Assembly: GCF_002310375.3 (NCBI RefSeq)
Contig: NZ_CP023315.3
Coordinates: 3,038,001-3,102,000, forward strand
From: Caulobacter vibrioides
GTDB taxonomy: Bacteria > Pseudomonadota > Alphaproteobacteria > Caulobacterales > Caulobacteraceae
Reading direction: 5' to 3'
DNA: 64,000 nucleotides
Numbering within the stretch: position 1 is the stretch's first letter; each line of letters opens with the position of its first letter. Shown in pieces: positions 45,275 to 53,766 of this stretch. A program made the position numbers and the translations under genes. Under the pieces are notes generated by a model that was given only the letters and a program-made list of their open reading frames with translations, was not told where the DNA came from and searched no databases.

Positions 45275-45844
45275 ATGTCCGCGCTCGACGATTTCATGCT
45301 GGAAGCCAAGGCGTACGGAAAAGCTACGCTCGACGATCATCTCACGCAACAAGGGTATCTGGACCCTGCCAAGCGCAAGTCGATGCGGGCGCAGGCCACC
45401 CGTGCGCTCAAGAAAGGCGGGACTTATCGCGCCCTCGCCGAACAAGGCGTCATCGTTCCAGCCACTAACTCTCGAGGCCGTAAGGGCGGTTGGGAAGAGG
45501 GTCTCAAGGCGCAGGACAGCAAGCTGCCAACGGTGTTGGCGAGCGAAGCCTTCCGGCCCATTCGCGACCTTGACCTTGAACGAACCCCCATCGCGATGCG
45601 CCAACAGGTCGGCGCGTTGATGGAGATGAACCTGACGGGCCGTGTCGGCGCTCAGGTGGCCCAGACCGTCACCACCCTGGCCTACGAATACCAGATGGAG
45701 CGCGACAGCCACGAGCACGCCCAGCAGCTCTACGAGATGGAACAGAAGCACCACACCGAGACCAAGCAGACCCTGGACCGGATTTTGGCGCTCCTCGAAG
45801 GCGGCGAAGCCAGGCTCGTCCCGACGAGCGAACGGAAGGGCTGA
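45275..45844 (+). CDS. Hypothetical coiled-coil protein, first gene of a DNA-binding operon
   Basis: 189 codons from ATG 45275 behind GGAGG. The basic N-half has a possible HTH-like region (LDDHLTQQGYLDPAKRKSM and RALKKGGTYRALAEQGVIVPA); the C-half is a charged helix rich in Glu/Gln/His (YQMERDSHEHAQQLYEMEQK). No family recognised. The next gene follows after 2 bases. It may bind the GTTGC-rich region ahead of it. Confidence 0.7.
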   Translation: MSALDDFMLEAKAYGKATLDDHLTQQGYLDPAKRKSMRAQATRALKKGGTYRALAEQGVIVPATNSRGRKGGWEEGLKAQDSKLPTVLASEAFRPIRDLDLERTPIAMRQQVGALMEMNLTGRVGAQVAQTVTTLAYEYQMERDSHEHAQQLYEMEQKHHTETKQTLDRILALLEGGEARLVPTSERKG

Positions 45845-45846
45845 TC

Positions 45847-46629
45847 GTGGACGATAAAATCCAAAAGACGTTCCAGATGCTGGCCAGCACGGAGCCAGCC
45901 GAACGGACGGCTGCGGCTGACGCTCTGGTCCACTTGCTTGATAAGGCGGGCCTGAAGCTGACGGATATCACCCTCGTCGCTTCGCGCGAGCTCCATGGTC
46001 AGCTCTACGAACAACGCCGCCGCCTACAGGGCGAGATCGAAAAACACGGCGAAAACGCCGCGTTTTTGAAGGCTCGCGCCGGCGATGCGATCAAGCTCGG
46101 CGACGCGCTGAAGTGGATGGAAGCGCGGACCGTTAAGACTGACCGCTGGCCCGAACTGCGCGACTTGGCGTTGCAGCGGCTGTTTCACGGCAAATGGCCT
46201 GACGATCGCGCCGTCTTCAAAATGATCGCGTCGTCGCTTGGCGTCACCCCGGACGATGTCCGGGCTTGGCGCGAAGGCACGCAGGAGGTCCCCCCCGAAT
46301 GCGTGGCGACGCTTAAAGCCCTGCAACTGGGCGTGAAGCGCAAGCCGGCCGTGAAGAAGACGGTCGCTCGTCAGCAATTTGTCTTCGACGGCGCCCCCCT
46401 GCCCGAGACGGACTACAAGGTGCTGCAAGCCGTCCTGACCGGCGGCGAGAGTGGCTTGCACACGACCAAGATCACCGAAAACAGCCAGGTGAATAGCAAG
46501 ACGGTGACAGGGCGGCTGTCGAACCTGAAGGTTCTGGGGCTCGTCGAGAAGACTGGAAAGCCAGGCTTCTGGCGCGCGACCGCCCGCGCCGTCAGCGCTG
46601 CGGCGCAAGAAACACGCGAGGTTGCATGA
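45847..46629 (+). CDS. Hypothetical winged-helix protein
   Basis: 260 codons from GTG 45847. An N-terminal helical part (MLASTEPAERTAAADALVHL then LLDKAGLKLTDI, reminiscent of DUF2786-type segments), a middle region with ASSLGVTPDDVRAWREGTQEVP, and a C-terminal winged helix (about 185-245, DYKVLQAVLTGGESGLHTTKI then SKTVTGRLSNLKVLGLVEK). Probably a DNA-binding regulator. Located 2 bases after the coiled-coil gene. Confidence 0.75.
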   Translation: MDDKIQKTFQMLASTEPAERTAAADALVHLLDKAGLKLTDITLVASRELHGQLYEQRRRLQGEIEKHGENAAFLKARAGDAIKLGDALKWMEARTVKTDRWPELRDLALQRLFHGKWPDDRAVFKMIASSLGVTPDDVRAWREGTQEVPPECVATLKALQLGVKRKPAVKKTVARQQFVFDGAPLPETDYKVLQAVLTGGESGLHTTKITENSQVNSKTVTGRLSNLKVLGLVEKTGKPGFWRATARAVSAAAQETREVA

Positions 46630-46719
46630 TGCGCGAGCCTGATCGCTCAGATCGCCCTGCTGTCATGCCTCAATGGCCAGTGCAGGGTCGGGCTGCACAA
46701 CGACAACGGAGACTGATGG

Positions 46720-46836
46720 ATGGCCAAGCCGCCCAAGGGTCCTCACCGTTCTGCCACCACCGGCCGGTACGTCACCACGCGTACGGCCGTGCGGAACCCG
46801 CGCGGAACGGTGTCGGAACCGCCCAAGAAGAAGTGA
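46720..46836 (+). CDS. 38-residue basic protein
   Basis: ATG 46720 with GGAG 8 bases before, ending TGA 46836. The product is basic and probably disordered (HRSATTGRYVTTRTAVRNPR, ending PPKKK). Small proteins with a similar GRYVT..TA..NP..TV pattern occur on other mobile elements (from memory). It sits at the end of the winged-helix operon. Overlapping frames there look less protein-like. Confidence 0.55.
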   Translation: MAKPPKGPHRSATTGRYVTTRTAVRNPRGTVSEPPKKK

Positions 46837-47079
46837 GGGAATGGTTGAGATCGACTAGCGCGATGCGGTCGATCTGAAAGCCGGGAGAGGAGAGGTCAGT
46901 CCACGGTCGGCAAACTTAGGTTGACCCCTCCCTCCAACACCACAGGCGCGAAGCCGGTGATCGCCAAAAGCTATTTGACCTGCCCCTCGTGCGCAAGGTC
47001 AGAGGCCGGCGACATTCGGCGTGCGTCCAGGCTCTGCGGAAGCTGAGCCCATTTTCATGACTCCAAAGGACTAAGCCGA

Positions 47080-47457
47080 ATGACGAGCTACCTTGTAACT
47101 TACGACCTCAAAGAGACCACGCCCAAACCCCATCGGGCATTCATCCAAGCTGCGGAGAAGGAAGGCTTCCTCTACGTCTTCCAGGGAACCCGTGATCTCT
47201 TTCGCCTGCCCAACACCACGCTGTGGGGCGAGTTCGCGTCCTGTGACCTCGCCACGAAGGCCTTCGATCGCGCGAAGGCAGCGGCTGCACGGTCGCTGGG
47301 CGTGACCGTCTATGTGGAGAAGAACTTCTTCACCAGCCTGGACGATTGGTCGGTCACGTCGGACCGCAGCAAGGCGCCTGAAGCGCGCTGGACCGGCTAC
47401 AGCAAGCTGGAGACCTGCCGCCAACACCAGCTGAACGACCCGTATTTTGCCTACTAG
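47080..47457 (+). CDS. Small Cas2/SinR-like ferredoxin-fold protein
   Basis: 125 codons. The start MTSYLVTYDLKETTPKPHRAF, the TTLWGEFASCDLATKAF strand and VTVYVEKNF resemble the one-domain ferredoxin folds of Cas2, VapD and SinR-type proteins (strand ending D-L, then a strand with T-x-W/L before a helix). There are no cas1, CRISPR repeats or VapX nearby, so it is not a CRISPR gene. Possible roles: endoribonuclease or structural DNA protein. The fold assignment is by eye only. Confidence 0.6.
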   Translation: MTSYLVTYDLKETTPKPHRAFIQAAEKEGFLYVFQGTRDLFRLPNTTLWGEFASCDLATKAFDRAKAAAARSLGVTVYVEKNFFTSLDDWSVTSDRSKAPEARWTGYSKLETCRQHQLNDPYFAY

Positions 47458-47798
47458 GCCATAGAGGACGTCGTCTACTGGACCACGGTAGGCGGCGTCA
47501 TTCTACGCATATTGCGCGGAGATAATGCCTCCTAATCTCCGCGCCACGGCCGCTGGGCCTCCTTGTAGGACCGGAAGCTGGATGTGAGATGCCGGAGACG
47601 CGCCACCTCCACGAAGGCAAGATTGAAGCGTCCGGGCCCGACGGCCCCTCACGCGATTGTCTGCACACTGTAATTTCCAAGACCACCAGCGGCGGCGCTG
47701 GTCTCGCCAAGCGGCCAGAGTCCTTCTTTTTCTGCGCCATAGGCGCCCCTACTCCCGGCCACGCTTGCCGCCAGAGGCCATGAGCGCAAGCTGGCGCC
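47458..47798. other. Gap before the relaxase, with an inverted repeat (possible oriT)
   Basis: 341 bases without a clear gene. The main structure is a perfect 10-bp inverted repeat, gcgcggagat (47514-47523) and atctccgcgc (47535-47544), loop 11 bases. It lies 255 bases ahead of the relaxase gene. Such an arrangement is typical of an oriT, but the same structure could be a terminator for the preceding gene. No other motif stands out. Confidence 0.4.
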
Positions 47799-49805
47799 AT
47801 GGACGACCACCTCTTGGATTTCGAGATCCGGCCGGGCCGCATCCGCAGCGACGGACGGCAAGCGGTGGGGCGTGGACAACGGCTCTCGCGCCTCGTCGCC
47901 AAGCCCGCACGGACGGTCTCGCGATCGGGCGGCCGAGGCCCGGCCAAACGCTCAGGCTCGCCCGGCAAATGTTCTCGGATCGGCAGAGGTCAGGACGCCG
48001 CCAACGCGATGAAGTTTCGCGGCGGCGGCGCCGGCTATCGCCGGGTCGTCGTCAAGACTCGAATGGCGGCGCTGAAACTCGGAAGCCAGGCCGCCGGGGC
48101 GCATCTGCGTTACCTCGTGCGCGATGGCGTCACCCGCGATGGCGAGCCCGCCAAGCTTTACGATCGTGATGGCGCATACGTTGACGGCGCGGCGTTCACC
48201 GCGCGCGGCGCCGGCGACCGTCGGCAGTTCCGGTTCATTGTCGCGCCCGAGGATGGCGCGGACCTTTCCGACATGCGCGCCTTTACCCGCGACCTCATGG
48301 GGCAGATGGAGCGAGACCTTGGGACTAAGCTCGATTGGGTGGCGGTGGATCACTTCAACACCGGTCACCCGCACAGCCATGTCGTGGTTCGGGGCAAGGA
48401 CGAGTTCGGCAAGGACCTGATCATCGCCCAGGACTACCTGACCCAAGGCCTTCGTCACCGCGCCCAGGAACTGGCGACCTTGGAGCTTGGGCTCCAGACC
48501 AAGCAGGAGATCGCCCGCAAGCGCGAGGCGCAGATCATCGCCGAGCGCTTCACGGACATCGACCGCGGCCTCGTCGCCGACATGACCGCGGCGCGCACCG
48601 TCGACATGCGCCTGGCCGCCGGTGAGATCCGCGTCGATCACGACGCAACCTTGCGCCAAGGTCGGTTGAGAACCTTGGAACGCATGGACCTTGCCGAGCA
48701 GGTCTCTCCCGGCGTCTGGCGGCTCTCCGAGGATCTGGAGTCGACCTTGCGCGGCCTTGGCGAGCGCGGCGACATCATCCGCGCTATGAGCCGAGCGGTC
48801 AGCCGGCGCGGGCGCGAGGCCAACCCCGAGGCCTTCGTCATCGACGCTGCCGGCGAGCCCTCGACGCCCAAGGCCGGGCGGGTGATCGACAAGCGCCTGA
48901 CCGACGAGTTGGGCGATCGGGTCGGCTTGGTGGTCGATGGGATCGATGGCCGGGTCCGACATGTCGAGGTCGATGGCGATACCGCCGCAGACATCAGGAT
49001 CGGCGCTATCGTCGAGACCGGTGTCAGACCCGCCAGTCGGCAGGCGGACAGAACGATCGCCGCCCTCGCCGAGGATGGGGTCTATCGTCCTAGCGATCAC
49101 CGTGAACGGCTGATCAGCGGTGAGATGAAGCTCGCGCCCGGCGCCAATGCCGACGATCTCGTCGAGGCCCATGTCCGCCGGTTGGAGGCGCTACGCCGAG
49201 CCGGCGTGGTCGAGCGCTGGAGCGAGGACGCCTGGAGCATCCCCAGGGACTTCGCGACCCGCGCCGAGGCCTTCGAACAGGGGCGGCGCTCGCAGGTGCG
49301 GCTGTTGTCGGCCTTCGACCTGGAGAGCCAGATCCGCAGCGATGGCGCCACCTGGTTGGATCGCCGGCTTGTCGGCGGGCAAGCGCCTGAGGCCGCGCCG
49401 CAGGGCTTTGGCGGCGAGGTCGAGCGCGCCTTGGATCGACGGCGCGAGATGCTTGTCCGGCAGGGTCACGCCACGCGCGGCGCCAATGGCGATTGGCGCG
49501 CTAGACCGGATTTACTCGCCAAGCTGGAGCGCCAGGAGATCAGCCGTCGCGGCGAAGCCATGTCCAAGGACAAAGGACTGCCGTTCCGAATGCCCGAGCC
49601 GGGCGAGGCCGTGCGCGGGAAGCTGGTCGATAGCGTGCAGATGACGTCAGGCAAGTTCGCGGTGATCGAAGGCCACATGGATTTCGCGCTCGTGCCGTGG
49701 CGGCCGGTCATGGAGCGATATCGGGGCCAGGAGATCATCGGCACGGTCGAGATAGGCGGGAACATCTCTTGGCAACTCGGGCGCGGCCGAGGCCTTGGCA
49801 TCTAG
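47799..49805 (+). CDS. MOBP-type relaxase (DUF3363, RlxS/VirD2-like)
   Basis: 668 codons from ATG 47799; the DFEIRPGRIRS head is the usual start of this family. The relaxase fold contains the His triad motif VDHFNTGHPHSHVVVRG (about residues 185-201) and upstream RFIVAPEDGADL. The DUF3363 part follows, ending in MDFALVPWRPVMERYRGQEI. It nicks oriT and pilots the strand during mobilisation. The convergent CopG-type and DUF2840 genes are its usual partners. Confidence 0.92.
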   Translation: MDDHLLDFEIRPGRIRSDGRQAVGRGQRLSRLVAKPARTVSRSGGRGPAKRSGSPGKCSRIGRGQDAANAMKFRGGGAGYRRVVVKTRMAALKLGSQAAGAHLRYLVRDGVTRDGEPAKLYDRDGAYVDGAAFTARGAGDRRQFRFIVAPEDGADLSDMRAFTRDLMGQMERDLGTKLDWVAVDHFNTGHPHSHVVVRGKDEFGKDLIIAQDYLTQGLRHRAQELATLELGLQTKQEIARKREAQIIAERFTDIDRGLVADMTAARTVDMRLAAGEIRVDHDATLRQGRLRTLERMDLAEQVSPGVWRLSEDLESTLRGLGERGDIIRAMSRAVSRRGREANPEAFVIDAAGEPSTPKAGRVIDKRLTDELGDRVGLVVDGIDGRVRHVEVDGDTAADIRIGAIVETGVRPASRQADRTIAALAEDGVYRPSDHRERLISGEMKLAPGANADDLVEAHVRRLEALRRAGVVERWSEDAWSIPRDFATRAEAFEQGRRSQVRLLSAFDLESQIRSDGATWLDRRLVGGQAPEAAPQGFGGEVERALDRRREMLVRQGHATRGANGDWRARPDLLAKLERQEISRRGEAMSKDKGLPFRMPEPGEAVRGKLVDSVQMTSGKFAVIEGHMDFALVPWRPVMERYRGQEIIGTVEIGGNISWQLGRGRGLGI

Positions 49806-50236
49806 CGGCTGGCGGGCTCGTCGCCATTAAGGCCAAGGCCGCCCGGCTCGAACGCTTGGTCTGAGAGCGAGGCGCCGCTGCTGAGGCGGCGGTTCAAGGC
49901 TTGGAGGAAGTTGCCATAGCGCTTTTGGCCCAGCGCCCGCGTCGCCGGTTCATCGGCGGCCGACACAACGGGTGTCGCGCCAAGCCAAGTGCGGATGAAG
50001 ATCGCCAAGGCCTCGTTGCCGACCTGGGCCTCGCGCTCCAGCCGCTCCATGTGCTTGTTCATCCGGTCCAGGCGGCGCAGCAACGCCGCCTCCGTGCGCT
50101 CGGCGCCGTCTGGCGACATGAACGAGGCCAGGGCCGCGCGCACTATCTCCGACTTTGGCCGGCGGGTGCGAATCGAGAGTTGATCAAGCGCCTTGGCGAG
50201 GTCGGCCGGCAGATAGACCTTGGTCTCAACCTTCAT
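49802..50236 (-). CDS. CopG/ribbon-helix-helix protein of the mobilisation module
   Basis: 144 codons from ATG 50236, which overlaps the DUF2840 stop by 4 bases. The N-terminal MKVETKVYLPADLAKALDQLSIRT, in pieces, then RRPKSEIVRAALASFM is a ribbon-helix-helix unit. A central coiled coil (MNKHMERLEREA) and a disordered Gly/Leu-rich tail follow. Such proteins bind oriT or control the relaxase. It converges with the relaxase, overlapping its end by 4 bases. Confidence 0.85.
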   Translation of the reverse strand: MKVETKVYLPADLAKALDQLSIRTRRPKSEIVRAALASFMSPDGAERTEAALLRRLDRMNKHMERLEREAQVGNEALAIFIRTWLGATPVVSAADEPATRALGQKRYGNFLQALNRRLSSGASLSDQAFEPGGLGLNGDEPASR

Positions 50237-50727
50237 GCGGCGTCCTCGTCGATCAAGCCGAGACGCTTGCGTGACAGCCAGGCGCGATGACGAGCTTGGG
50301 TATAGGGCGATGGCGGCTCGGCGACAGCGATCCGGCCGCCGACATGGCGCCAATGATCGGGGCAGACGCGCTCGGGGTTGATGCCAAGCGCCTCGATGGC
50401 GTCGATGGCTTCCAGGCCGGCGCGGACCTTCACCCAGGTCTTCAGGTCGAGAAGCACATCGGCGCCGGGACTGACGAACGGAACGCGGTAGAAGGGCTCG
50501 CCCGGTTCGACGGCGCGAAGGACCCAAAGGCGTGAGAGCGTCGTGCCGTAGTCGCCGGCTTCCCAATGGACTAGGGCGAATACGGTGCCGGGAGCGAAAG
50601 TGACGGCGCGACGACGGCGATCGTGGACGATCTCGTCAGCAGGTCGGCCGAAGCGGGCCCAGCGCTGGAGACGGTTTTTGAGCCAGATCAGCTCAACGGT
50701 GGTCGTGGTCGAAGCGGGATCAGGCAT
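50233..50727 (-). CDS. DUF2840 family protein
   Basis: 164 codons. The sequence fits DUF2840: VELIWLKNRLQRWARFGRPADE, FALVHWEAGDYGTT, and the C-terminal PYTQARHRAWLSRKRLGL. DUF2840 genes are found next to RlxS-type relaxases and TraF-like peptidases in alphaproteobacterial integrative elements (from memory). Function unknown. It leads the two-gene unit with the CopG-type gene; the TraF-like peptidase usually present is missing. Confidence 0.85.
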   Translation of the reverse strand: MPDPASTTTTVELIWLKNRLQRWARFGRPADEIVHDRRRRAVTFAPGTVFALVHWEAGDYGTTLSRLWVLRAVEPGEPFYRVPFVSPGADVLLDLKTWVKVRAGLEAIDAIEALGINPERVCPDHWRHVGGRIAVAEPPSPYTQARHRAWLSRKRLGLIDEDAA

Positions 50728-50927
50728 GGCGACGCCTCCTGGCCGCCACTCCGCCGGCTAGGCTGCTAGTCCGCAATCCCTCAGACAGGCTCGTCGACTA
50801 AAGACAGGCTGTGGCGAAGAAAAGGAAAGAAGGGGGCCAATGCGGCCTTCACGACGGCCCCGCATCGTCTGCACCAGCGACGCCACGAACATGGACGGCA
50901 TCGGCGATTGGTGGTTTCTCACCAAGT

Positions 50928-51518
50928 CTAACCCAACTTCATATCGTGGTCGGATAGCTTCAGCTCATCCCCGAACACATCGCTAAGCTTCAAATACCGC
51001 TCGCTAATCCAAATCGCGCAATCATAGCTCTGTTGGGGTAGATCCGGCCCATAGTGGCGCTCGCGATCATAGAGGGCCTTCATCTCTGTATGAATGCGCG
51101 TTCCTTCGTTAACCTTCTCCCAAATCTCTTGGAGAGCAGCACTGACAGACGGACGGAAGAGGAATTTGGCCTTATCCATAGCTGCGGCGAAGGTAGCCCG
51201 AACCTCATCATTGTATGACACCCATTCGCCATTCTGGACCGCTTTGAAGAGCAGATTGTTCGCCGCTGCGTAGACGGCGTACCGCTTCTCAAACAGCTCG
51301 TGGCGAAGGGTCAGTTCCGCAAGCGCGGTTTGCCGATCGAGTATCTCGGTTTGACGGGCAGCGACGGCCACTTGTTCGCGCTGAATTGCGACCTGGCGCA
51401 GGCCAACAATCACCGCTGCAATAACCGCCAACAGTCCGCTCGCAAGCGTCGCGAAGGCCTCCCAGCTAAGTCCTGTCCAGTCGATCATAGGAGGGGCTTG
51501 GCCTCTCGGCGTTCGCAT
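50928..51518 (-). CDS. Membrane-anchored hypothetical protein
   Basis: 196 codons from ATG 51518, 2 bases after the stop of the lipoprotein gene; neither this nor the inner ATG (51488) has a good ribosome site, which supports translational coupling. One membrane helix (LASGLLAVIAAVIVGLRQVA) precedes a long helical cytoplasmic domain (RQTEILDRQTALAELTLRHELFEKRY, in segments). The pattern is like other small one-helix proteins of unknown function in accessory regions. Confidence 0.65.
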   Translation of the reverse strand: MRTPRGQAPPMIDWTGLSWEAFATLASGLLAVIAAVIVGLRQVAIQREQVAVAARQTEILDRQTALAELTLRHELFEKRYAVYAAANNLLFKAVQNGEWVSYNDEVRATFAAAMDKAKFLFRPSVSAALQEIWEKVNEGTRIHTEMKALYDRERHYGPDLPQQSYDCAIWISERYLKLSDVFGDELKLSDHDMKLG

Positions 51519-51520
51519 TT

Positions 51521-51874
51521 CTAGACGTGGACCATGTTACCGTCAGGGACGAAGATGCCATCAAGCGCAAACGGCGGCTTCCCCATCTCCCTCACCATCT
51601 GTCCGTCGTAGCGGTTCACCACCGCTTCGCCGCCTCGCACACGCTTGGTCTCAGGAAAGATGAAGTGGTATTCGAAGTCCGTCGTCGTGAACGTGCCGCT
51701 GGGCGCGCCGGGCAAGTTGGCAAGCGTCGCCGACTTGGTGAGCGTGTCCATGAGGACCACCAGCTGCTGATCACCATCCCGGCAAACCAGCTTTAAGCGT
51801 GTGCTCGGTGTGACTGGCGCCTTCGTGCAGCCAGCTAGGGCCAAAAGCCCGATTATCAACGCCGCCTTCATCAT
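51521..51874 (-). CDS. Small lipoprotein, coupled to the next membrane gene
   Basis: 117 codons from ATG 51874 (a second ATG follows at 51871). A lipobox LAGC follows a short signal sequence, then a beta-rich domain (LVCRDGDQQLVVLMDTL, FTTTDFEYHFIFPETKRV). It is acylated at Cys and held in the envelope. Stop-start spacing of 2 bases to the membrane-anchored gene suggests they act together across the envelope. Function unknown. Confidence 0.7.
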   Translation of the reverse strand: MMKAALIIGLLALAGCTKAPVTPSTRLKLVCRDGDQQLVVLMDTLTKSATLANLPGAPSGTFTTTDFEYHFIFPETKRVRGGEAVVNRYDGQMVREMGKPPFALDGIFVPDGNMVHV

Positions 51875-52140
51875 CGGTGTCTCATTGCAACGTCCTGATG
51901 TTGTCCGCGAATGGGACGTCAGGGCTTTTTAAAGTCGCTGACCGCGCTCGGAGCGCCCGAGCGAGCACGGCAATTCGTGCTCTACAAAGCGGCAGCTTAG
52001 CTCGACATCGCGAATCCGTACGCGGTCGAATGTGTGCTCTCGGCCCTGTGCGGAAATTGGCAATGTCCACTAGAGACCGCAGCCAACTGCACGGCATCAC
52101 CTGCTGTTGGCGAGGTCGTTCTGATGCGTAATGGTCAAGG

Positions 52141-53448
52141 TTACCCCTCGCTCGCTTCGGCACGCCGTTTCAACGCCCTTAGTCCAGGCTTGTTGAACCT
52201 CACCTTGGTTCCACCAGGACCGAGTTCAGCCTCGGCCGCGAAGTTGAAAATCGAGCCGAGGGCCGCAAGTGACGACTCTTCGGGGTCGCGGCTCTCCGTC
52301 CGCTGGAAAAGCCCTCTGGTGACGCCATGCACCCACTCGTGGGGGATTTCGATCGCGTCATCTTCGCCTTCTCTTCGCTGAGCCTCCAGAACAGTCTCAA
52401 TAGCCCAGCTAGCGCGATCGACGTCATACAAGTACCGCTCAAGATCGCGCTCTGCACGGAGATCCTCATCATGGATCTTACGAAGAAAGCTCAGCGCATA
52501 CCATGCAGCTCCGACCGCGCCCAAGGTTAGGAGTGCGCCACGAATGATCACGGCGAAGAAGGGCGATGCCAGCGGTTTGTTGGCTTGGATCATAATGAGC
52601 ACTTCGTTGCCGCTCACGGCAGCGAAGCCTCCGAGGGTGGCGAAGATTGCCATGCAGACCACCATGATGAAGACACGCAGCATGGCTGTGTTTTTCGAAA
52701 CGGCCGGCAATTTCTGACGCGACTTCAGCTCCGTCGTGATCGCATCGCGCATCTGCCGACGGGCGTGCATGTGTGATCTATCGTCAATCTCCTGCTTTCT
52801 TTTAGCGAGCGCTGCCTCCTCGTTGGCGATTACGCGTCGGGCATCCTGCATCTCGGCAACAATCAATGCACGCTCGGCGGCAGACTGCTCTTCGTGTTGT
52901 CTACGCCGCTCTTCAAGTTCTCGCTCGTTGCGTAGCCGCGCCTCCTCTGCATCGCGCACGATTTTCGTGTGTAAGTCAGTCAGGTCAGCCAACTGGCGCG
53001 CGTAGATGTCGCTGAAGTCCTTTGGTGCAGCGGCCGGCTTGATCTTGGAGGTGAACTCGCGTCGGTACTCATCAACAATCGCCGCAATTCGCACGGTCTT
53101 TTGCGCAAGGTTCGGCGCGTCATGGTTCTGCCGATAAGAATAGAACTCGGCTTCCCAGTTCGACGGTTCGCTCAAGTTCGGACTGCCAAACTTTGTAACC
53201 ATACGGTGGAACACGACGGCGAAGCGATCGGACGTCAAACCGGCAGAAGTGACGAGCCTTGCTCCAACCACATCATGCAAGAGCGCGGACTTTGCTTCAG
53301 ACGCGTTGCTGAATGAGCCCACACTGTAACCGCCAACGTTCAGGTTGAAGTCGGTCTCCAGCGCGTCGGCCATCCGCTCGAGAATCTCTAGAAGCTTCGC
53401 ATCGTCTGGAGACGGGATGCGAAATGTGTTGTTGGCGTTCTGAGACAT
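52141..53448 (-). CDS. Coiled-coil membrane protein, unknown function
   Basis: 435 codons. Order: a soluble N-terminal domain (about 1-150), a long coiled coil (about 155-245, EEARLRNERELEERRRQHEEQ), two membrane helices (FIMVVCMAIFATLGGFAAVS and the segment near ALLTLGAVGAAWYALSF), then a cytoplasmic C-terminal domain. The architecture is like membrane-tethered sensors in defence islands, but no enzyme motif is seen. A hairpin covers its ribosome site. Confidence 0.75.
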   Translation of the reverse strand: MSQNANNTFRIPSPDDAKLLEILERMADALETDFNLNVGGYSVGSFSNASEAKSALLHDVVGARLVTSAGLTSDRFAVVFHRMVTKFGSPNLSEPSNWEAEFYSYRQNHDAPNLAQKTVRIAAIVDEYRREFTSKIKPAAAPKDFSDIYARQLADLTDLHTKIVRDAEEARLRNERELEERRRQHEEQSAAERALIVAEMQDARRVIANEEAALAKRKQEIDDRSHMHARRQMRDAITTELKSRQKLPAVSKNTAMLRVFIMVVCMAIFATLGGFAAVSGNEVLIMIQANKPLASPFFAVIIRGALLTLGAVGAAWYALSFLRKIHDEDLRAERDLERYLYDVDRASWAIETVLEAQRREGEDDAIEIPHEWVHGVTRGLFQRTESRDPEESSLAALGSIFNFAAEAELGPGGTKVRFNKPGLRALKRRAEASEG

Positions 53449-53450
53449 TC

Positions 53451-53472
53451 AGCCTCCCCCCGGAAGGAGGCT
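53451..53472 (-). promoter_or_regulatory. Hairpin that hides the ribosome site of the coiled-coil gene
   Basis: In the mRNA, agcctcc and ggaggct are perfect 7-bp arms around an 8-base loop. The second arm contains the GGAGG Shine-Dalgarno, 4 bases before the ATG at 53448. Translation could depend on opening this stem. Confidence 0.6.
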
Positions 53473-53766
53473 ACACCGTTAAATGGAACTGGGGCGCCGA
53501 TGCAAGCTTGCCGGCAAGATGGCAAGTGTTCGATTGTGCCGCGTTGGCTCGCCCGGTGGCGAGCGTCACCACGCTACCCGCAATCGCCAGGGTCTGGTTC
53601 TCGGCATAGCCGACTTCGTCGGGCGGCCAGACGGTGATCGCCCCCTCAAGGGCGGCTTTGCCGCCGCCTGCGGCGGTGCGCTCCGCGCCCCCTTGACCGC
53701 CCGCTCGCCGCCCGGCTTGGGCTCGGCAAGCGATTTAAGCCTAGCTAGGCGCGTCGCGCCTGCGGC
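53473..53766. other. GC-rich spacer without a convincing gene
   Basis: About 290 bases. It contains inverted GC-rich blocks (gggcggctttgccgcc at about 53651) and a ttaagcc...ggcttaa pair (53734-53770) that reaches the stop of the XRE gene and may terminate it. Confidence 0.5.

Noticed and set aside
47080..47457. CRISPR-Cas remnant based on the Cas2-like protein
   Set aside because: No repeats with spacers, no cas1 or effector genes anywhere in the window.
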